Notes under the pieces: model-generated
Told to the model about the DNA's origin: nothing
Databases searched by the model: none
Seen by the model: only the letters and a program-made list of their open reading frames with translations
Shown: positions 58,481 to 64,000 of the stretch, piece after piece
How the letters are laid out: the number at the start of each line of letters is the position of its first letter
How positions within the stretch are numbered: the stretch's first letter is position 1
Assembly (NCBI GenBank): GCA_015680685.1
Contig: MNCI01023354.1
Coordinates: 205,338-269,337 of the forward strand
DNA from: Gnetum montanum
Taxonomy: Eukaryota; Streptophyta; Gnetopsida; Gnetales; Gnetaceae
Length of the DNA: 64,000 nucleotides
Direction of reading: 5' to 3'
Translations under genes and position numbers: made by a program

Positions 58481-59345
58481 GAATCTGTTAAGAAAATGCA
58501 AATTCTTGAAAACCAAAATCCCTTTGTTTTTGAAACTCAAAAAGCCTTGGCAAAAACTCATTATGGTAAACAATGTCAAGATGCTTTTAAAGCTAAAAGT
58601 GCTCTTACTAAAGGTAGCATATGTTGGCTACAAATTAAAGATGAACTTTGTAAGAAATTTCTTAAATATCTAAAAGGAAAGGGTCAAGTACCTAAACTAG
58701 AATCACTTGATATAAATGATTTCATCATTATAAATCCTAAGATTATTAATAGTTTTTTAGCAAATCATTTTTTTCTATTTTTCCTTCTAAAGGTTTTAGC
58801 AAGAAATCCTTCCTGGCCTCTAGTACACATATTCTTCATCTTATAACAAAATTACATCGAAGCATTCTTGAAGTAGAAATTACAAATGGAGAAATTAAAG
58901 CAACAAATTTTAGTTTAGTAGATGGTAAAGCTCCAGGATTTGATGATTTTCCAATTGAATTTTTATGAAGCATTTGGACATCATTGGAGATTATCTCTTT
59001 CATGTTTACCAAGAAGCCATTAGAAAGTTTTCTCTTAGGAAAGATATTAATAAAGGTGTGATTCATCTTCTTCATAAGAATGGAGATCTTCAATATATTG
59101 GTAATTGAAGGTCTATTACTTTTCTTAATAAAACTTATAAAACTTTAGCTAAATGCATGGCTTGTCAAATTTAGAAGGTTATAGAAGATACCATTAGAGC
59201 TGACCAAATTGGTTTTGTTAAAAGAACATATATTTTAAATAATATTATTGTAGCTTGGAAGAGAATGTAATGGGTTGCTAATACTAACCAAGACATTGCT
59301 TTCATTAAATTAGATTATGTGAAAGCTTATGATAGGATTGAATGA
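58481..59345 (+). pseudogene. L1 ORF2 linker and reverse transcriptase, degenerate
   Basis: A 116-codon open frame (58496-58846: FETQKALAKTHYGKQC, GSICWLQIKDE) is the linker. GKAPGFDDFPIEF follows, then VIHLLHKNGDLQYIGN, SITFLNKTYKTLAKCMA, ADQIGFVKRTYILNNIIVAW and DIAFIKLDYVKAYDRIEW. These are L1 RT blocks in the expected order. The (F/Y)ADD block lies where the LTR piece and the N join occur and was not seen. Confidence 0.82.
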
Positions 59346-59555
59346 AATTTCAACTAAGATTTGGTGATTAATTTGTGTCTTATTTGTACCTTGCTCATTG
59401 ATGCTAATACTCAAATTGCTATTAATTTTTGATTGAGTTCCCCTTTTTCTCTAAAATGATTAGTTCACCTTTTTGTTATTATTGCAAACTTTCTTTCACA
59501 TAATCTACATTATGATCTATAAAGAAATATCATTAAGAAAATTTCAATTAATGAT

Positions 59556-59752
59556 TGATGAGACGCGACATGCACTGGGCCGCGATATCGCATCCCATGC
59601 GATATCGCATACGGGATATTGCGTCTTACCCTGCGATATCGCGTCCCGCCGCCATATCTATAAATAAGAGGCGACACTCCCTTCATTTCTCAATCCTGGC
59701 TAGAGTAGTGAAGCTCTGGCAGATTGATCACTCCAGAGTTAGAATTTTTCCC
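59556..59752 (+). repeat. LTR fragment (U3 to R) ending at an N
   Basis: TGATGAGACGCGACATGC starts a U3 with GATATC palindromes (three exact between 59583 and 59642) and TATAAATA at 59659-59666. It stops at the N (59753) in the middle of the LTR, and LINE-like sequence resumes afterwards. The rest of the LTR or element may have been lost in assembly. Confidence 0.8.
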
Positions 59753-59753
59753 N
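59753..59753. other. Ambiguous base at a repeat junction
   Basis: A single N separates LTR sequence from other DNA. Like the N at 29746, it stands at a repeat boundary and probably marks an assembly join. Confidence 0.7.
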
Positions 59754-59789
59754 CAGCAATATTGATAAGTGGGTTCTCTCAAACCTTAG

Positions 59790-60270
59790 AAAATTTTGAC
59801 AAAATATTCTTTTTTTAAAATTTTGGGAATACCTCTTTCTTTTGAGTCTAATCTTACTATTTTATGAAATTAGGTGGTTGATAAAATTGAAAAGAATATT
59901 GATAAATAAAAAGTAGAAAAGCTCACCCTTACTAGCAAAGTTTTAGTTATTAAGTAGATGTTTCAATCAATTCATGTTTATTACTTTAGTATTAAGCTCC
60001 TTCTAAAACTTCTTATAATAGAATTGATCATATTATTCGTTATTTTCTTTGGTCTACTAAGCAACATAGAAAAGGTTTTTTCTAGAGTTGTTTTGGATAT
60101 TTGCAGTAATAGTAAGAAAGATGGATGACTTGGCCTTATTAATTGTTATAACAAGGGTATTTTCCTTATAATAAAATGGATTACAAAGTGCATTAATGGA
60201 GATAATGTTTGGATGCACCTTTTAAGAAACAAACTTATGCAACGAAAACTTAAGAATGTTAATAGTTAGC
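59790..60270 (+). pseudogene. L1 ORF2 C-terminal region, degenerate
   Basis: With shifts, a LGIP-like start leads to VDKIEKNIDK, KVEKLTLTSKVLVIK, KKDGWLGLINCYNKGI and IIKWITKCINGDNVW. These follow the L1 pattern after RT (GRIQLIKSVL, GGLGL-N). Confidence 0.7.
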
Positions 60271-60279
60271 ATTTTAATA

Positions 60280-61979
60280 ACTTCTTTACTTCCTTCTTTT
60301 TTCTCAAGTCATTTCTATTCCTAGTTCTTCAATTCTTAAACAAATTTTGAGGACTTGGTGCAAGCCTAGTAAATATAAAATGAAGTGAAGCTTTATTACA
60401 TCCGAAGACCTCTAGGATCTATTAGATGGATATTATATTTTCATGAAAACTAAAGATAGATTCTATAATTTGACCAAGCACTAATGGGGGTAGCAAAAAC
60501 AAATCATACAATTTTTTTGTTATAACAATATAATGCTATCTCAAATGGGTAATCACAACATAAGAAAGAACCACATGTAACTCATCTTCACAAACATTTG
60601 ACCTCCACAACCTACAAATGCGCTCTTCTAATGGGAGTTGAATTCATCTTCCACTTTCAATTCTAAGATGATAAGAACTTAAGCCAAGGTTGTTGATAGC
60701 ATTCTAATACTTGATTGGAATAGCAATTGAGAAATAGTGTGTTTTTGCATTTAGTGTATTAGATCTAATGTGATGTACATAAAATTGTCTCTTGCTTTCT
60801 ACATCTATGTTAAAACCTTCTTCTTGACTAGGTGGCAAATATGCTTATGATTTTATTGCACATCCTCCCAAGAAATATTCCATTTTCTCAATCATTGCAT
60901 TCTCTGAAAATACTAACTATAATCTCATCAATCCTCAAGAATTGCTTTAGAGAATTTATCTTACCTTGAGATACACAAGCTATGAGTATATGAAACAAAC
61001 AGGTAGAAGGCTTCTTCTTCTAAAGGTAATAAATCACATTTACATAATAACATTGGGTAAGGTATTTGCCTCTTTACCTTTAACACATCGAGAAGAAAAG
61101 CTTTTTGTACTTTTTTAGTATCTTTTCAAAATTTAGCACAAGTCCAGGTCCCCAAATAACATATCCATACAATATAGTAGGATAGGTGATAGTATGAAAT
61201 TTTTTTTTTGTAACCTTTCAAGCCTAGAGTCCAAAATCCTTGTACTTATAAAAAGGTCCAAAAACAATATGGATAGGAATAACATTCCAATTTTAAAGGT
61301 ATCTACTTAGGTGAATAGTTTACAATAGAAGCCTCAAAAAAATCAAAGAGAAAATAATTGTTAATAGGGAGGATAATCTTAGTTTGAATAACATTTACAT
61401 CATTTTCAGTATTTATGCTCAAACTTAAAATAAGAAAATGATTCAATGTAGCAATAGAAAGCTTTGATGAAATACCAACTTTAATAGGCGAGGAAGGTAC
61501 AAAAGTAAATTTTGGCATATAATGTCTATCACGATTAACTTTATGTTGAGTCTCTTTGGCATCTTTTAAACCCTCCTTGTCAACAAAATATTTCATCTTT
61601 GGGTAGATAGTAGTCTTCTTACATAAGAAAAAATTTTCTTTGCATGCTATCTATCCAAATTAATCAATACTTCCTATAGCAAAAGTAAAACTATTCATAG
61701 AACACAAAAACTTCTAAGTAAAACTATTCATATCATTTGATCATTATTTAGCTTCAAATTGTTTATTTCTATCCTCAGCTTCAACACATTTTTTCTTTTC
61801 CTTAACATCAAGAAGTTTTTTCTTTTCCTTGATTTTTCTTTTCTTAATGAGAAAAGGATAAACATTAAATAAATTTCCTTCATGATGATAAAAAGTACAA
61901 CAATTAGGAAGATTTTAATATGTAATTAGCTGCCTACTTACAATACCAATTCCTTTTTGTGGTTAAGAAGATTGATTTT
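60280..61979. other. AT-rich spacer, nothing recognised
   Basis: Short frames only. The longest (61303-61596, minus, 97 codons) has no recognisable motif. The LINE may extend some way into it. Confidence 0.5.
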
Positions 61980-62739
61980 TGATGAGTGGTGAGGTACCCC
62001 TACACTCAACCATACGAATACGAGCGTTACACGCGTGATCCGGTCGAACTCCGCAGACTAGGTGCCTACATGCCTCATGGAACACTTAAGGTTAATTATT
62101 CATTGTCTTCCCAGACTTACTTGTATTTGTCACGGTGTATGGTTAAGTAAGTCTAAGGTATATGATTTTTGTCTTTTCGGTTTTATCTCCTATGCTGATA
62201 AGGTGAAGAGTGAAGAGACTAATTAACTAACTTTAACTAACTAACTAAGCCTTAATTAACCTAGTGTCAACATCTGTTCCCACTTACCGTTCACACCCTG
62301 AACCAATGCAACCTTGGCTACCAAACGCTAATCATTGCTGGGATCACCAAGCGTAACGCACGTGCTTGAAGCGGTCGTACTGAGGCACTTAACTAGGAGA
62401 GAATGGTTGAGACAGATTTAATGAACTAATAAAACATTTAAATGATAAACAGTAAATAATAGTAAATAAAGTCCTATTTAGCCTATTCCATGCACTGCAA
62501 GGTTTATCTAAGAAGTTCGTCTTTATTGCCGTACACAAACATGTGTTCAGGTGCAATATTTGCTTGAATAAAGATCCGTTCACTTTGGAGCTCCTACTGC
62601 GGGCACATGAAAATTATTCTATCTCTGGAGGGATCAAACTGCCAGAGTTTCGCTACAATCTAGGCCTAGAATTAGAAACAAGGTAGAGTCACCTCTTATT
62701 TATAGATTTGACGACGGACCACGATATCATGTCCCATCA
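61980..62739 (-). repeat. 3' LTR of element 5 (760 bp)
   Basis: TGATGAGTGGTGAGG at one end, CCCATCA at the other, where the purine tract begins. TATAAATA lies at 62697-62704 (minus). The U3 is short, with only one GATATC left. Confidence 0.9.
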
Positions 62740-62752
62740 TACCCCCATGACT
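62740..62752 (-). promoter_or_regulatory. 3' polypurine tract of element 5
   Basis: On the minus strand AGTCATGGGGGTA abuts the LTR. Confidence 0.75.
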
Positions 62753-62811
62753 AAATAAAAACTCATCCTCGAGTTCCTTACAAAATATTGGGACGGTATG
62801 GGATTATTGAC

Positions 62812-63098
62812 TCAAATGGAACTAATGGGATGACATGTGAACGAATCATCATTACAAGACGAGACAAAACTGGTGTTCTTGACAACAAGAGTGAACACCT
62901 TATTACATTTGACATCAGGCCTCATTTCGTAGCTGAGAAAGAGAGAGAGAAAAGTTTTGCTGCTGCCAATGTCAAGATTGCGCTTTTCGTTGTCCATCCG
63001 TAAGCGCACCATCGGTCTTGCTTCTTGCATAGCTGCTTCAGCACCACTCCATTCCAAGTGTTCCTCCCAGATCCAATCCATTATTGTATGATTGTTAT
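62812..63098 (-). pseudogene. Short conserved frame (exon-like B), element 5
   Basis: It begins after GTGTGTGCAG on the minus strand, a good acceptor. DWIWEEHLEWSGAEAAMQ and ARPMVRLRM correspond to 5290-5514 in element 1. A hydrophobic stretch (FLSLFLSYEM) follows. The frame is open but its start would be supplied by splicing or by the ATG inside NNHTIMDW. No known family. Confidence 0.4.
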
Positions 63099-63281
63099 CT
63101 GCACACACAACACAGTCTTATATTAGCAAGGGTAAATGAATCATAATGCAATTGATACCTTGCTTCGATGAAAGGTCCATTGGCTGAGTTGTGGTATGGC
63201 TGATACGAATCTGGAGATATATTCATGATAACTATCGAAAGTGTAGGGGTTAGGAGAAAATCGAAAAAATTTGGGTCCGGA

Positions 63282-63292
63282 CCCCCATGACT
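63282..63292 (-). promoter_or_regulatory. Internal PPT-like motif (copy c), element 5
   Basis: On the minus strand AGTCATGGGGG after GGTTCGCGATT, the same context as 5070 in element 1. Confidence 0.5.
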
Positions 63293-63590
63293 AATCGCGA
63301 ACCTTCGGTAGTGAGAGAATGGAGAAAGAATAAAGAACAAGAGAGATGGAGAAAAAGAGATAACTATAACGTCGATGAAATGGATGTCAAGATGGAAATG
63401 AACAACATAATATAGATTGGAAAAATGTTAAGGGAAAGAATTTACTGGTGCACCAAATAGGAATGTTAGTGGGTCCTCTCCAAAGCAGGCTCATGCCCTT
63501 AATGCCCTAACAAACCCACATTCAGAGAGTCCGTAAGCTCTGGGAATGTCATTTGGAACAAGAGTTAAAGTCTTAACCGCAAGAATTTAC

Positions 63591-63868
63591 CAAAAAGAAA
63601 ACAATGCATCAACCAAAATATACACTAATGATACAACCGACAATGAGGTGAACAATGGAGAGAAGGATGGAGAGAAGAGAATGGAATGGAATCCCAAGAA
63701 CAAGGTGGTGTACAGCCACTTGTGTGTTTCATGGTTAATGTGACTTAGCATATCCCATTCCAAGTCCAGCCTCAAACAAACCACATCTAGTGACTGCGCA
63801 TTAATGCATTCAGCCAATCCATCCTCTTGAAGTAACGAGAATGCCTTCACCCAAGAGCCACCACCATT
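63591..63868 (-). CDS. Conserved open frame in the envelope position (exon-like A), element 5
   Basis: This is the only uninterrupted copy of the frame. It begins in NGGGSWVKAFSLLQEDGLAE, continues SLDVVCLRLDLEWDM and INHETHKWLYTT, and ends in FTSLSVVSLVYILVDALFSF, a likely membrane-spanning helix. No ATG opens it, which together with the donor-like TTTTTG/GTAAAT at its end suggests an internal exon. The acceptor position reads CATCGG here but CGTCAG in element 1. It is 278 bases long, against 279 in element 1. An env-like role is inferred from position only. Confidence 0.4.
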
Positions 63869-63974
63869 CCGATGAAACAAGGAGGAGAGAGTGGGAAGCG
63901 AGAAGGGCCTTAGTTAGAGGGAAGATTTTTATTTTAGTTCCATAACTAGTGCTTGTAGCCCAATTGATTATTTT

Positions 63975-63998
63975 GTCTAAGGGGTGTGCTTTGAATTT
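63975..63998 (-). other. Conserved non-coding block, element 5
   Basis: The minus-strand copy of the core at 4372, with one change, at the window edge. Confidence 0.55.
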
Positions 63999-64000
63999 TC

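Larger units (their letters stand above)
56400..60270 (+). mobile_element. L1-clade LINE, degenerate, interrupted by two LTR pieces
   Basis: Endonuclease, RT and a C-terminal part follow each other on the plus strand in L1 order. An early frame (56512-56637, MDNTNVSQTIETTENSKAF) may be upstream LINE sequence. A reverse LTR piece at 56825-57530 and a forward one at 59556-59752 lie inside. Many stops show it is long dead. The borders are estimates; no poly(A) tail or target duplication was fixed. Confidence 0.7.
61980..64000 (-). mobile_element. Ty3/Gypsy (Athila-like) element 5, 3' end only
   Basis: A reverse LTR at 61980-62739 is followed on the right by the minus-strand purine tract and 1.25 kb of the conserved 3' region, ending at the window edge within the conserved block. 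It is close to element 1 throughout and is the least damaged copy of this region. Confidence 0.9.

Noticed and set aside
58082-58579. 165-codon minus-strand open frame
   Set aside because: It is antisense to L1 ORF2 sequence, whose plus-strand motifs run before and after it.

Overview
This window is repeat-dominated nuclear DNA of a seed plant with a large genome. The evidence is one intron-containing cell-wall gene (TBL family), five related Ty3/Gypsy retrotransposons with 0.75-1.05 kb LTRs and a tRNA-Asp-type primer site, L1 and RTE LINE remnants, tRNA-derived SINEs, and very AT-rich spacer. A gymnosperm would fit, but the sequence does not prove it. No rRNA gene, canonical tRNA gene or CRISPR array was seen.

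Layout: (1) 1-6631, element 1 (+), gag-protease with pol deleted; its 5' LTR runs off the window. (2) 6632-8808, decayed DNA with two Copia-type primer-site junctions (-). (3) 8814-17639, element 2 (-), complete with a CTTTG target duplication; it has gag, no pol, and a 2.6 kb non-gag/pol coiled-coil reading frame before the 3' LTR. (4) 17645-27708, AT-rich spacer with at least seven copies of one tRNA-derived SINE (three in tandem) and an L1 ORF1 fragment. (5) 27714-34879, element 4 (+), gag only, GCATT target duplication, different U3. (6) 34885-38888, spacer with an RTE LINE reverse-transcriptase fragment. (7) 38889-49671, a reverse solo LTR split by element 3 (39286-49235, +), the only copy that retains broken protease, RT, RNase H and integrase. 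(8) 49672-52700, RTE remnants, then low-copy DNA. (9) 52835-54585, a five-exon TRICHOME BIREFRINGENCE-LIKE gene that looks intact. (10) 56400-60270, an L1 LINE (+) interrupted by two LTR pieces. (11) 61980-64000, element 5 (-), running out of the window.

The Gypsy elements share TGATGAG/CTCATCA LTR ends, the primer site, gag, and a roughly 2 kb region between pol and the 3' LTR, although their coding capacity differs greatly. In that shared region, PPT-like AGTCATGGGGG motifs recur at fixed places, a non-coding block is kept, and a reading frame in the envelope-gene position keeps its frame and length in several copies, flanked by splice-like sites. Only element 3 could once have supplied enzymes; elements 1, 2 and 4 look like non-autonomous partners. 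The TBL gene is the only evident host gene. All retroelement frames contain stops or shifts and are called as pseudogenes.
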